64,000 bases of DNA from Malus domestica (lineage: Eukaryota; Streptophyta; Magnoliopsida; Rosales; Rosaceae): assembly GCF_042453785.1 (NCBI RefSeq), contig NC_091675.1, positions 1,004,501 through 1,068,500 on the forward strand, written 5' to 3'. Of the stretch, positions 23,201-33,100 are shown piece after piece. Under the pieces are notes generated by a model, which had not been told where the DNA came from, searched no databases, and saw only the letters and a program-made list of their open reading frames with translations. The translations under genes were made by a program, and so were the position numbers. Positions within the stretch are counted from its first letter, which is position 1. Each line of letters begins with the position of its first letter.

Positions 23201-23709
23201 CTCACCGGAATGTCGCCGGAGATTTTTCCGGAGAGGAAGTTGTGAGCGACGTTGAGGATTTGGAGGTTGGTGAGGTTGAAAATCGCCGGCGGGAGAGTCC
23301 CGGAGAGGGAGTTTCCGTGCAAGTAAAGGACGCGTAACAAAGCGCATTGGGAGAGAGAGGAAGGTATAGAGCCGTTGAGGTTGTTGCTGTGGAGGCTGAG
23401 CTTGCGGAGGTCGCGTAGGTCGGCGAGGTGGTCAGTAATTCGGCCGCCGAGGTGGAGACGAGGCAGGCGGAGCTCCTGAACTCGGTTATCTTCACAGCCA
23501 ACGCCACGCCAGTCGCACGGGGCTGACGGCGTGGACGCATCCCAGCCGTCCAGCGCGCCAAGCGGGTCGTAGAGGTTGCTCTTAAACGCCGTTAACGCTT
23601 GGATCTCCGGTAATGATGCTTGCCGTTGAGCGGGTGTTAAAGCGGCGGCGAAGCAAAAGGGAACAGCAAATGCTACGATGAAGAGGAAGTAGAAAGTAGC
23701 CGTTGCCAT
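20287..23709 (-). CDS. LRR receptor-like protein kinase (At4g36180-like), copy 2; probable pseudokinase
   Basis: An intronless 1140-residue paralogue of the kinase at 11617-15054, in inverted orientation. It has the same order: signal peptide (TFYFLFIVAFAVPFCFAAAL), N-cap APCDWRGVGC, about 26 LRRs, GDLCGK-like Cys pair (RDLCGKPLNREC), membrane helix (LLIGVAVAGALLLALCCCGY), kinase-like domain. It carries the same three departures from the kinase consensus (VLSIRRL, VHGDVKPQNVLF, SEFGLDRL), so they predate the duplication. The frame is open for 82 more codons upstream, but a TATA box lies inside that extension and the paralogue starts at the equivalent of ATG 23709, so the shorter protein is preferred. 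Both copies look full length and undamaged. Confidence 0.93.
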   Translation of the reverse strand: MATATFYFLFIVAFAVPFCFAAALTPAQRQASLPEIQALTAFKSNLYDPLGALDGWDASTPSAPCDWRGVGCEDNRVQELRLPRLHLGGRITDHLADLRDLRKLSLHSNNLNGSIPSSLSQCALLRVLYLHGNSLSGTLPPAIFNLTNLQILNVAHNFLSGKISGDIPVSLRFLDLSSNTFSGEIPANFSADSSLQLVNLSFNRFSGVVPATIGGLKNLEYLWFDSNQLYGTLPSAISNCSSLVHLSADDNSLRGLVPTTIGAMPKLQVVSLSWNELSGSVPTSLLCSTANNDSSLRIVELGFNALTSIAEPPDISKCSSILGVLDLKSNRISGPFPSWLTNVTTIMRVLDLSGNMLSGQLPAEIGNLLRLEEFRAANNSLSGELPNEIVKCSLLQVLDVEGNRFLGQVPLFLGGMRSLKVLSLGRNLFSGDIPASLGALSQLESLNLSNNNLTGKVPDELMMQLSNLTSLNLSNNRFSGEIINVGDLKSLQVLNLSNCGFSGSVPASVGGLMKLETLDLSKQKLSGELPVQIFGLPNLQVVALQENHLSGDVPQGFSSLISLIYLNMSSNAFTGVIPTTYGFLNSLLVLSLSGNRISGTIPQELGDGLNLRVLELRSNQLGGEIPADISRLSNLKELNVGHNKLTGEIPEEISNCSSLTSLLLDGNQLSGQIPNSLPKLLNLTVLDLSSNRLSGAIPDNLWLLVPHLKYLNLSNNNLAGEIPKPLGSQFNDPSVFAMNRDLCGKPLNRECADVRRRKRNRLILLIGVAVAGALLLALCCCGYVYSLLRWRKKLREMVTGPQKKRTSPRGSSGDRSRGSGENGGPKLVMFTSKITYAEALEATRQFDEENVLSRGRYGPVFKATFQDGMVLSIRRLPDGFLDEGGFRKEAEALGKVKHRNLTVLRGYYAGPPDVRLLVYDYMPNGNLGTLLQEASHQDGHVLNWPMRHLIALGIARGLAFLHSMSIVHGDVKPQNVLFDADFEAHLSEFGLDRLTIATPAEASSSTTPIGSLGYVSPEAALTGQATKEADVYSFGIVLLEILTGRKPVMFTQDEDIVKWVKKQLQSGQVSELLEPGLLEIDPESSDWEEFLLGVKVGLLCTAPDPLDRPLIADIVFMLEGCRVAQDIPSSADPTSLPSPV

Positions 23710-23768
23710 GAGTAGTGCTGGGTATGCGGTGAGGTCAGAGAGAATAGTGGAACGCAGAATGTGCTGGG

Positions 23769-23774
23769 TATATA
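23769..23774 (-). promoter_or_regulatory. TATA box of LRR-RLK copy 2
   Basis: TATATA on the minus strand, 60 bp upstream of ATG 23709, in the context ACTATATACCCAGCAC that resembles AGTATATAAACCCAGC in front of copy 1. Confidence 0.55.
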
Positions 23775-25176
23775 GTTTCAATTTTGTGTTAATTGTTGGG
23801 TGTTTTTGGTGGCAGTGGTAGGAGTGCTGGGTTTGTGGTGGGGTGGGAGGAGCGTGTGAAGAAACGGAAGGGAAAGGGGTTTTGAGAGAAACGACGCCAT
23901 ATGCTGCGCTTGGAGGGCAACTAATTTGTGTATCTGCGTTTGCGTTCCCTACCACTATCGCTGTGGATTTTTTATTTTTTGTTTTTCCCGTTTCCCCAAA
24001 AGCTATAATCTAAAAGAAACCTTTTTTAAATTGACCAAAAAATATTAAACCTTTTTAATTTGTGAAAATGACCGCAGAAAGTCTCTTTCCGGCGAGGTTC
24101 TTACATACGGCCGTCCGTGGTCCGGCATTCTCTCACATAAATGGAGCCCCTGCAAGGCCGGGTAATACCCAAATATGAGACGACTAGGTAATTCGTGAGC
24201 CGGACTTGCCACGTAGTCCGCCAACAGGCATTAGAATTTATATGATGTGTAAAAGTGAGTGATGTGTAACTAAGGAGATTCTCTCAACAGTAAAAATCTT
24301 CATGAACTCGCTGTGACCTTATGTTTTTAACATAATATTTTACAATGTTGATATAAGAATTATCAATAAACTGTGAAATGATAAATAATTCATAAAAGTT
24401 ATATTTTGAAAGAATATATTTAACATTTCTCTTTATACTTAAAAGCAAGAGATGTGTACCTTATTACATATATTTATTTATCAATGTGGCTCACACATAT
24501 TATAACTCACAAAATAAGAGTATAGCGGGACAATGTGACCATCACATTGAAATATTTAACACGTCATGATATCACATTACACATTTTTTTAGGGAATAAC
24601 TCACTTTTCATTGGTCTTTCTGTTTCTGCGCTTTTCTTAATTCTAATGGGCCATGGCCCATGCTGGGCCCCTGAATCACGAACTTCTCTGAGTTTTTGTC
24701 AATGTGGAGTTTGATAATTTCACCCCAAGAGACACGTTGACTGGTTTCCTGGGAAAACGATTTTTAATTTATTTTATTGTACAAGTGGACGTGGAATCCC
24801 GCCAATTATATGACGGATTAAGGATAACGTTTCTGTTATGAATTTCTTTATTCACGTCACGAGAGAAACGGACAAAGTAAGTATTTTTCCTACTTCGTAC
24901 GTAGCCCTTGCATTTTTTTCTTCTTCAACTTATTCCGCAGCCGTGACCTATTTATTTTAGTTAAGATTATTGAATAACTATCATATTTTAAACTAATATT
25001 ATATTATTCACATAATCAGACAAAAAATATGTCACGGCTATGAATATGGAATAAGCTTAAATTAGTAGTTACAATTGCGCTTTCATGTCATTCGTATTTG
25101 AATCTCTCTTTCATACGATATAATTTAACATAGAAGATTATATGTATTCAAGGTTATAAAAGGCGATAGGTGCTAG

Positions 25177-26170
25177 CAGTGGCGGATCCAGGAAATAATG
25201 TTTGTGGGGTCATAGCGCGCGCAGCGCGAAATTTTTTTTTAGCCTCGTTTGGTACTTCGGACTGTACTGACTATTTCAGTCGGATAGGATAAATAGTCGT
25301 CGGATAGTACTAACTACATTAGTCGGGCGTTTGGTGCAGTGTCGAATTAATCTGTGCATGGAACAATACTAAATTTTTTTAATAATTTTTAACAAAATAA
25401 TTGGTGTTAAAATGAAAAAACTCACAATATAAACAAATCATCAATATAATCAAAATAAATATGAATTGAATTTCAATTAAATTAAATATATTATACATAT
25501 ACAAAATATTCAAAATAAATACTCACAATATAAACAAACCATCAACATAATCAAAATAAATATGAATTGGATTTCAATTAAATTAAATATCTCATCTTGC
25601 ATTCTACATATAAAAAATAATGAAAATAAAAACTCACAATATAAACAAATCATCAATATAATCAAAATAAATATGAATTGAATTTCAATTAAATTAAATA
25701 TATTCTACATATACAAAATATTCAAAATAAATACTCACAATATAAACAAACCACCAACATAATCAAAATAAATATGAATTAGGGTTGGAGGAGGAGGAGA
25801 AAACAAAAGAAATTTGGGGGTTTTAGAAAGAAGGGATTCGGATCTGTGCAAAATAGGGCTGATAGGACACATTGGGTATTTTTTTTTGTTCAGACCTGCC
25901 CAGGACACGCTGGGCATTTGTTTTTTGTTCAGACCTGGGCCAAAACGACGCCGTTTAGCCCGTATGTTTTGAAAAAAAAGAAGCGCGCAACTTCTTCTTC
26001 CTCTTCCTGCAGTGCCGAGCTTCGTTCAGGATTTTTGTCGAACACTTGGCGTGCGACTCCGACCCCGACGACCCCAGCTTCAAGAGGTCGCGTATGGGAG
26101 CTTCAAGGTTGTTTCCATGGTTTCCAAGGGGTCGTGCGACCCCGACGACCCCACTGTGGATCCGCCCCTG
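25177..26170. mobile_element. Non-autonomous hAT transposon (994 bp) with 8-bp target-site duplication
   Basis: Terminal inverted repeats are CAGTGGCGGATCCA (25177-25190) and TGGATCCGCCCCTG (26157-26170), matching at 13 of 14 positions when one is reverse complemented. The element is flanked by identical 8-bp copies GGTGCTAG (25169-25176 and 26171-26178). TIRs beginning CAG.GGCGG and an 8-bp duplication are the hAT hallmarks. The inside holds no transposase: an open frame at 25846-26178 is low-complexity. It also carries AT-rich tandem repeats (25420-25783) and near 25241 a GCCTCGTTTGGTAC word typical of Tourist-like ends, perhaps another nested fragment. Confidence 0.88.
25420..25783. repeat. 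AT-rich tandem repeat (~100-111 bp, about 3.6 copies) inside the hAT element
   Basis: The start word ACTCACAATATAAACAAA recurs at 25420, 25521, 25632 and 25732 (periods 101, 111 and 100). Each copy then has ATCAAAATAAATATGAATT and, in the first three, TTTCAATTAAATTAAATAT. Such subterminal arrays are common in non-autonomous transposons. Confidence 0.85.
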
Positions 26171-26772
26171 GGTGCTAGTCGGATGGCGGGCTGGGGTTTA
26201 GCACCTAAGCGGACTAGGCATATTTCGGTAAATCTATTGTATTTCGTGTGAATAAGTGTTTGTTTATACTTAAAATATATATAATTTCATCATAAACTAG
26301 AAAATAAAATGACATATATACTATGAAGTATTGAAACATAATGAAAACATGAGGAGTAAACATATAATATGTGTTTATTTAAATGATCAATAAGTTTCTT
26401 ACAATTTATTGGAAACAATAAAATGCAAAAGGAAATTTGTCTATTTTCTATTTAAGTGAGTTACAACCTAGGCATGTGTCTAGGCAGGTCTGGGCGGGCA
26501 CCTCAGCAAGTTTGGAAGCACTTTCTTAATTTTCAAACGCCTATACATTAATCGGCACGATGGTTAGCCGCCTAGCGCCTAAACGGGGTATAGGCAGAGA
26601 TTTTTAGAATAGTGCCTATATTTTATGAAGAAAAAAAACACTTGATAATGTTTGAAGTTGGGCCTATATCCACAATAATTTTTTGGGCTACAGAAATGAG
26701 AGCAGCTTCTCAATGAGCCTTTAACTGAAGCCCATATGAAAATAAAAACGACAAAAAGTATACAAATAAAAT

Positions 26773-26844
26773 TCCGTTGCCGGGACTTGAACCCGGGTCT
26801 TTCGGGTGAGAGCCGAATATCCTGACCAACTAGACTACAACGGA
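26773..26844 (-). tRNA. tRNA-Glu (anticodon CUC), unit 1 of the tandem duplication
   Basis: Its 72 nt are identical to the gene at 17578-17649, with all stems paired, anticodon CTC and intact A and B boxes. It is transcribed away from the ARC6 pseudogene, whose former ATG is 100 bp to the right (26944). Its unit 2 counterpart (36254-36325) is degenerate. Confidence 0.97.
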
Positions 26845-26943
26845 TTCGTTGTTTACAAAATGTTAATTTCGGCATGTTGAGTTAAAAGGATGAATCTCCC
26901 AGGAATGATTGAGAGGGTTTAAGCAGACGCGTCAAACTCTCCA

Positions 26944-29607
26944 ATGGAGACCCTCAACACTTCGGCATCGGCTTCTCCTCTCCCCGCCTCCTCCCTTTCC
27001 GCCGCCACCGAAAACCCCAACAGCCCCATCCCACCATCTGCTTCGCCAGCAAATGGGCCGAGCGCCTCCTCGCCGACTTCCAATTCCTCGGCGACTCATC
27101 CTCAGACCACCTTTCCCTCTCCTCCGCCACCGCCACTCTCGCTCCTCCCCACCTGCCTACGCCAATTTCTCCCCCCGAGCGCCACGTGTCCATCCCCATA
27201 GACTTCTACCAGGTGCTGGGCGCCCAGCAGCATTTCCTCGGAGACGGTATAAGGAGGGCGTACGAGGCTAGGACTTCCAAGCCGCCTCAGTACGGCTTCA
27301 CCCAGGAGGCGCTGTTCAGCCGGAGGCAGATTCTTCTAGCCGCTTGCGAAACCCTAGCCGACCCCGCCTCCAGAAGAGAGTACAACCAGGGCCTCGCCGA
27401 AGGCGAAGATGGAACCATCATCACTCAAGTTCCTTGGGATAAGGTAATTGTGTGGTTTCACTTCGTTGTGTTCTGTTTGGTTGCTGAGAAACTTGAGGAA
27501 AGTAATGGACATTGTTTAGAAATTAAGAAAACGTGGTATTGAATTCTGATTCTAGTTAGTTTTATCTACATTACTACGATTTCCAAGTGAAAATTGAGAT
27601 AAAATAAAGCAAAATTTGGTATTAAAATTTAATTTTTTCATTGGCTTTTCTCCGCATTACTGCATTGCCGTAAACAAACAGAGAGCGGCTGTATTTTATT
27701 GTGTTGAGCTATTTGTAGGTTCCTGGAGCTCTGTGCGTGCTGCAAGAAGCTGGGAAGACTGAGCTGGTTCTTCAAATTGGGGAGAGTTTGCTAAGAGAGA
27801 GGCTGCCCAAGTCGTTCAAGCAAGATGTCGTTTTGGTCATGGCACTTGCTTATGTTGACATGTCGAGGGATGCAATGGAATTGTCCCCGCCTGAATTTAT
27901 TCGGGGTTGTGAAGTGCTTGAGAGGGCTTTGGAAAGCTTCGAAGTTTAGGGAGTGGCACTTGCGCTTGTTGCTCAAGCCTTCGTTGCTAAGAAGCCTCAT
28001 CACATTCAAGATGCTGATAACCTGTTCCAGAAACTTCAGCAATCCAAAGTAACAGCTGTAGGACATTCTGTCGACATCTATAGTGAGGTAGACTTTGCTT
28101 TAGAGAGGGGTCTCTGTTCACTTCTTCTTGGGGATCTTGATGAGTGTCGCTCATGGTTGGGCCTAGACAATGATAATTCACTATATAGAAATCCATCTGT
28201 TGTAGAATTTGTCTTGGAGAACTCAAGGTTTAGAGACACAAAAGATATAGAGTTCAGACTTGGAGATTACTATGACGATCCTACAGTCTTGAGATACTTA
28301 GAGAGGCTGGACAGAACTAATGGTTCGCCCTTAGCTGCCGCTGCTGCCATAGTGAATATTGGAGCTGAGGCTACCGCAGTTCTTGGTAATTTCAAGGTGA
28401 GCGCAATTCAGGCATTGCAGAAGGTGTTTCCTCCGGGTCACAGGGATGAGAATCTTACGCCTCAAGAAGATAATGAAATGAAATATCCATTTCTTCCTGT
28501 GGAAAATGGAGAGCCTCTGGAAGAATCTGATAGAGATGAATCTGTCCATGTAGGTGAGGTTTCTGGAAGAAATGGTTCTGTTGGAATACGCGAAGAAGAA
28601 TTGATGACTGACAAAATCAAAGACGCAACTGTTAAGATTATGTGTGCTGGTGTGGTAATTGGACTGACAACGTTGATTGGATTGAGGTATTTACCCGCTC
28701 GGAGGGACCCGTCCAACCTGCATAAAGAACTTAGCTCAGTGACTGCATCTGATGTCACATGTGCAGGTATGATTTTAACCGTGCACTAGAGTATTAATAA
28801 AATGATTAACAAAGCCTTATTTTCGTCAACTAAGTTATGAAACATGAAAAATACTTTGATATCTTGTCATTTTCCACTTCAATATGCTTGATGACATGTT
28901 ATTTCACTCAACCGGAAAAGCCCGTGGTAGTATTTCGCTAGCTATTTGTCAAAGTGCTATGATGAATCTTTCAATAGCCAGTAGTACTGGGATATTTCTT
29001 CCTTCGAGTCGGTCCATTTCACTTCGTAAGCTTGCCGCTTTACTCTTGATGCAAGGGGATGAAAATTAATTCATATAACCATGCCAGGGCTACCAGGAGA
29101 TGAAAAATCTGCAGAGGAAATACCCAAAATGGATGCAAGAATAGCTGAAGGTCTTGTTCGCAAATGGCAGAACATAAAATCTCCGGCTTTCGGACCTAAT
29201 CATTCTCTGGAAAAATTATCTGAGGTAGGGAATTCTTTAGTTTTTGTGGATGAATAACGATGTCATTGAGCTAGTCACCAATTTGATGCATGTCCTGACA
29301 TTGTTAAAACTGCCAGGTTTTGGATGGTGAGATGTTGAAGATATGGACAGACCGTGCAACCGAGATTGCACAGCTTAATTGGTCCTATGAATACACCCTG
29401 TTGAACTTGAGCATTGACAGTGTGACTGTATCGCTAGATGGGCAGCGTGCTGTGGTGGAAACAACTCTTGAAGAGATGGCCCAGTTAACTGATGTGCTCC
29501 ATCCGGAGCACAATGACTCAAACAGCTGAGCGTATACCACGAGATACGAGATGTCTTGTTCGAGCTCGGGATGGAAGATCAGTGAAGGAGCCGTCCTCCA
29601 ATCATAA
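26944..29607 (+). pseudogene. ARC6: ARC6 pseudogene (chloroplast division protein), unit 1
   Basis: Collinear with the intact gene at 36464-39701, but broken. The first exon (26944-27443) has lost one A just after the start (CTCAACAC against CTCAAACAC), which shifts the transit-peptide frame; the DnaJ-like part (DFYQVLGAQQHFLGDGIRRA) is then in another frame without an ATG. About 493 bp are deleted at about 27932, removing the end of exon 2, intron 2, exon 3, intron 3 and the start of exon 4; a TAG follows at once (ESFEV stop). A further in-frame 75-nt deletion sits near 28227. Exon 5 is 29088-29224 and exon 6 starts at 29317; a TGA at 29527-29529 cuts the last ~25 codons. Splice sites of the remaining introns are kept. 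It may still be transcribed but cannot make ARC6. Confidence 0.93.
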
Positions 29608-30169
29608 AAAAAAAAACATTGTAAGGTACGTTGACTCCTTCTGTAAATGCTGTCTTGTTTTTCTATTTAAGTTTGTTCTTTGTAAGTTTTACGCTCTCTG
29701 GGTGCGATTGGCAAGATTTACGTGTTGTTACCAGTCCACGCGCGTAAAACAAGGGATACATCATATAAATAAAGAATAGAAGAATAAGGTCATTGGTAAA
29801 ATGTTATTGAGTTCATATAATCCGTCAAAATTAGTACGAGTTTATCGACCTGGCCACAGAAAGCGACATTTCTCTTAGCCCGGCCTGGTTTTGGAGCCGT
29901 ATCATGTTTAACACGAAAACAGAGAGATATAACTGTTGTTTCTGTGCCTGCAATTTACCACCGCGGCCATGGAGGCCCCTCTTGCCTCCTTTTTCTCCTC
30001 CCGTTAGCCAGCATATATTAACAGTGGAAGGAATCAAAGAACCATAGTAAAGCTGCAGATTTTCGTTTAGTTTACAATGCGCATCTCCACTCCAGCTGAG
30101 CTGGAGCGAGACATCATATTCTGTACAAAATATTTATACGAGTGACCTTCGTCTAAATGGTGCCGAATT
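29608..30169. other. Intergenic: convergent 3' ends of the ARC6 pseudogene and KIN-7 unit 1
   Basis: About 560 bp between the two convergent genes. Aligns with 39702-40224 in unit 2 with small indels. No coding signal; it should hold both 3' UTRs and polyadenylation sites. Confidence 0.6.
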
Positions 30170-33100
30170 CTATAGAGTAGACATGGAATCTCTCCAAATG
30201 GAGGATTTCTTGTTTATAGGGCGAGATAAGAAGCTGAGTCCGAGTATTTCCTTGGGAGCATCGAGTGGTGCAACAAGGCCAACCAGCTTCGCAACAAGGG
30301 TGGCGCTCTCCCGGATGTGCCCCATGTCCATTGTGCTCGTCCATATCAAGTTTGCCAACTGCAGACTCCTCTGCTTTGTGTTTAGCCTAATCCCCCACTT
30401 CTGGTAAAGCCTTTCTTTTTCCTTTGTCGATGCAAACCTCTTCGGCACTTTCTTGGCTAACATTTCTCTCTCTCGCTTAAGAGCCTTCATGCTGTTTCCG
30501 ATTACAAATTAAGAAAAACAAATTTTAGGTTAGAGATCTCCCGCTTTAACGCGGTTAGGCTCAAAGTATCAAAATTTCAAATATGTGTTTCGTACACTGT
30601 TGAAATGATCCGAAATAACTACCTTCCAGCCGGTGTGGGAGCTTGGCGGGATTTAAGATTGCTTCCTTCGGAGAAGGTGTCCTTGAGAATCGTCAACCTT
30701 CGTAGCTCTACCTCCAAGTAGAGAAAATCAGACGGATCACCTTTGTAAAGAATGAAGAAATGTGTCCTGTGAACCAATGGCACAAAGCAAGCCTCCCACA
30801 GCTCGATTATCAGTCCCCTCTGTGTCTCGAAATCAAGGCGCCAATTAGAAGGGGTTCTCAAAGGATGTTCCGCACGATTGTGCCTCCTCCGTCCTGCTCC
30901 TCTTTGTGCCTGTCACCAATAATCACGCATGATTAAAGTTCATGTCTTCGAAATATATGTTCATTAATCACTAACCAACCAGTAAGCACCATTGCGTTAG
31001 AAAGAGAGGATAAGAAAGAAAGAGGGAGGCTGTTACCTCGTATTTGTCTTCCTTGCGTTCATTGGCGAAATTGAGAACACTCATATTATCCTCTACATCA
31101 GACTCCAAGACATTGGGGAAAACTTTCCAAGCCACTGGAGCACTCAAAACTGACTCTAATTGAGAACTAGCTCTGGTTGAGCTTCCAATTTCGGAACCTT
31201 GCTTCGATTTATGAAATAGCTTCCAACGCAAGCCTTTTGAACTTCTAGGCCAGCCTTCAGAAATGTCCTGTGCACTAGCTGCCTCCGTGCTTTCCTCCGC
31301 CTCTACGTGAACGCTCAAAATAGAATCTTGATCAGAATCTCTTCTTGGTAACTTTCCGGCGGAGCCACCATGCTTGGATCGAGAGTTCTCCCCCTGATAG
31401 ACTTTTTGTTTCTTATGAGGAAATTCCTGCTGTGTAATAACCTCTGCATTGGGCTGATCTCTGGTGCCATCTGTGTCCATTGGAACACTCGCAACAGAAG
31501 CTGGAAAATCTTCCCTAGATATACTTCTACCGTGGGCACCTTGCCTTGATCTGGAAGGTCTCTGTCGGAAACCTTCAGCAGGTGTTGTATTCTCGTTTAG
31601 TTCTGCCTCATACGGCGCAAAAGAAGATGGACTCATGATAACCGCTCTGCAGCTGCGACTTCTAGACAAATTCATACTTGCAGAGCTAGATTCAGAGGAA
31701 GAAGGAGATTGTTCCATTGGGGCAAGATTAACAAGGTTGTTAATTGTCCTTTGCATTTCCTGAATCTTTTTCCGCATCGCTTCATACTCTGCATTAACGT
31801 TATTCAACTCCTTGTCTCCTGTCTGCTGCATGGGAGCGGTTGCAGCTAAGTTTTCTCCATTTTCTTCAGAACCGCTTATAATCAAATCAAAAGTGTTCTG
31901 GTCCATGCTTGATATGCATCTAATTTCCTTGCAGCTATCTTCAGATTCCGCACGAGATGCTTCTGCAATAACTTCAGATTCTACTTGACTTCTTTGTGCA
32001 AGAACTTCAGATTCTGCTTGACTTCTTTGTGCAGTATCTTCAGATTCTGTTGGACATCTTTGTGCAATATCTTCTGGTTCTGAATGAGATCTGCCTGCAA
32101 TATCTTCAGATTCCATCGGTTGTGTATTATCTTCAGGTTCTCCCTGAGATCTTTGTGCAGTATCTTCACATTCTGCGTGAGATATTTGTGCAATATCTTC
32201 AAATTTGGCATGAGATCTTTCCGCAACATGTGCAGACTCTGCAAGACCCTCCCAATCCGGCAATGAATCAAGCCCAACAAACTCTGGAGCACTACTGTCC
32301 AGCAGAAAGTTTTCTTCAGAGCTCGCAGAAAGCTGACGGTTGTGCTTGTAGGAACCAGTAAAACTAGGTCTATCAGTAATATCAGATGCGTTGTCTGCTT
32401 TTACACCCACGGATAATGACTCAGCTCCTGAATTTTCACCTATTCTTGGAACTTGGCTGTCTCCAGTTGATTCTAGCAAATTCTGAACCCAAGACTGAGC
32501 AAGATCACGTTGCTGAGTCAGTTCTTTGATCTCTTTATCCATCTGCGTAAATGTCACATTCAATAAGAAGATTAGGAAAGGAGAAAGTGTCATGTGCAAT
32601 TATGTGTATGTATGAGTCACAGAAGTCTCATCACCTGTTCAAGCAGAAGTTCTTTCTCTTGCATTGACTTTGATGCTAAGCTCCTCAATGTGTCTTCCAT
32701 TTTCGCTAATTCTTTCTGAAGTTGCTTTACCAACGCCTTATCTGATCTTACTACATTGACCTTTGCATTAGTAGTCACCTCTTTTGCACAACTTGCAAAG
32801 AAGAGTGTGTTTTTTGATTGCTCAACGTGACTTCGTGCAGGGCTCAGTGTGCAAATGATGGCTGTCCTGGCATTGCCTCCCAACGAGTTTTGCAGTATTC
32901 TTGTTAGCTTCGAATCTCTATAAGGTACGTGTCCATTCTTTCCCTTGCTGCATCCATTCACGACATTAAATTGATTAAGAAAACATAGAGTGGTTAAACA
33001 AGGTTAGATAAGAAAAAACAAGTTTTCATCGGCTGGTACAAACCACCCCGAAGAAGAAAATATTTTGCTACATCGTCAATAGACATGACGCCGAGTGTAC

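Larger units (their letters stand above)
25154..26626. mobile_element. Outer repeat insertion (DNA-transposon-like) carrying a nested hAT element
   Basis: Unit 2 reads straight from GATTACTTGTATTTT into AGAAGAAGAAAA at about 36095-36112, whereas unit 1 has this block at the matching place. The outer parts (25154-25176 and 26179-26626) contain GGTTATAAAAGGCGATAGGT at the left and CCGCCTAGCGCCTAAACGGG near the right, the roughly inverted, GGCGCTAG-rich ends of a plant repeat. Exact ends and target duplication are not clear. No transposase is visible. Confidence 0.6.
23710..26943. other. LRR-RLK copy 2 promoter, AT-rich intergenic DNA, start of the tandem duplication and nested transposons
   Basis: Copy 2 promoter is at 23710-24000. 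No gene is seen from 24000 to the ARC6 pseudogene except the tRNA-Glu at 26773-26844. A palindromic GGGCCATGGCCC cluster lies at 24649-24672. Homology to unit 2 of the tandem duplication begins near 24991 and is interrupted at about 25154-26626 by an insertion made of an outer repeat with a hAT element inside it. Confidence 0.5.

Noticed and set aside
23710-23955. 82-codon upstream extension of the minus-strand LRR kinase (start at 23955)
   Set aside because: It contains the TATA box, has no signal-peptide or LRR features, and the inverted paralogue starts at the equivalent of 23709.
25420-25783. CRISPR-like array
   Set aside because: Plant nuclear context, units of 100-111 bp repeat over their full length without unique spacers; a transposon-internal tandem array.
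25846-26178. Possible transposase frame within the hAT element
   Set aside because: Low-complexity, no hAT dimerisation or catalytic motifs, and it runs through the right TIR.
27186-27542. A separate small J-domain gene in unit 1
   Set aside because: It starts at a GTG, is the frameshifted remainder of ARC6 exon 1 and runs into intron 1.
27953-28789. A separate short ARC6-like gene
   Set aside because: It is exon 4 of the ARC6 pseudogene after the internal deletion; no start or promoter of its own.
31996-32361. Repetitive plus-strand frame (QYLQ/FVQYLQ repeats) near 32.0-32.4 kb and its unit 2 match
   Set aside because: It is the antisense of the KIN-7 acidic repeats; the periodicity comes from the minisatellite.
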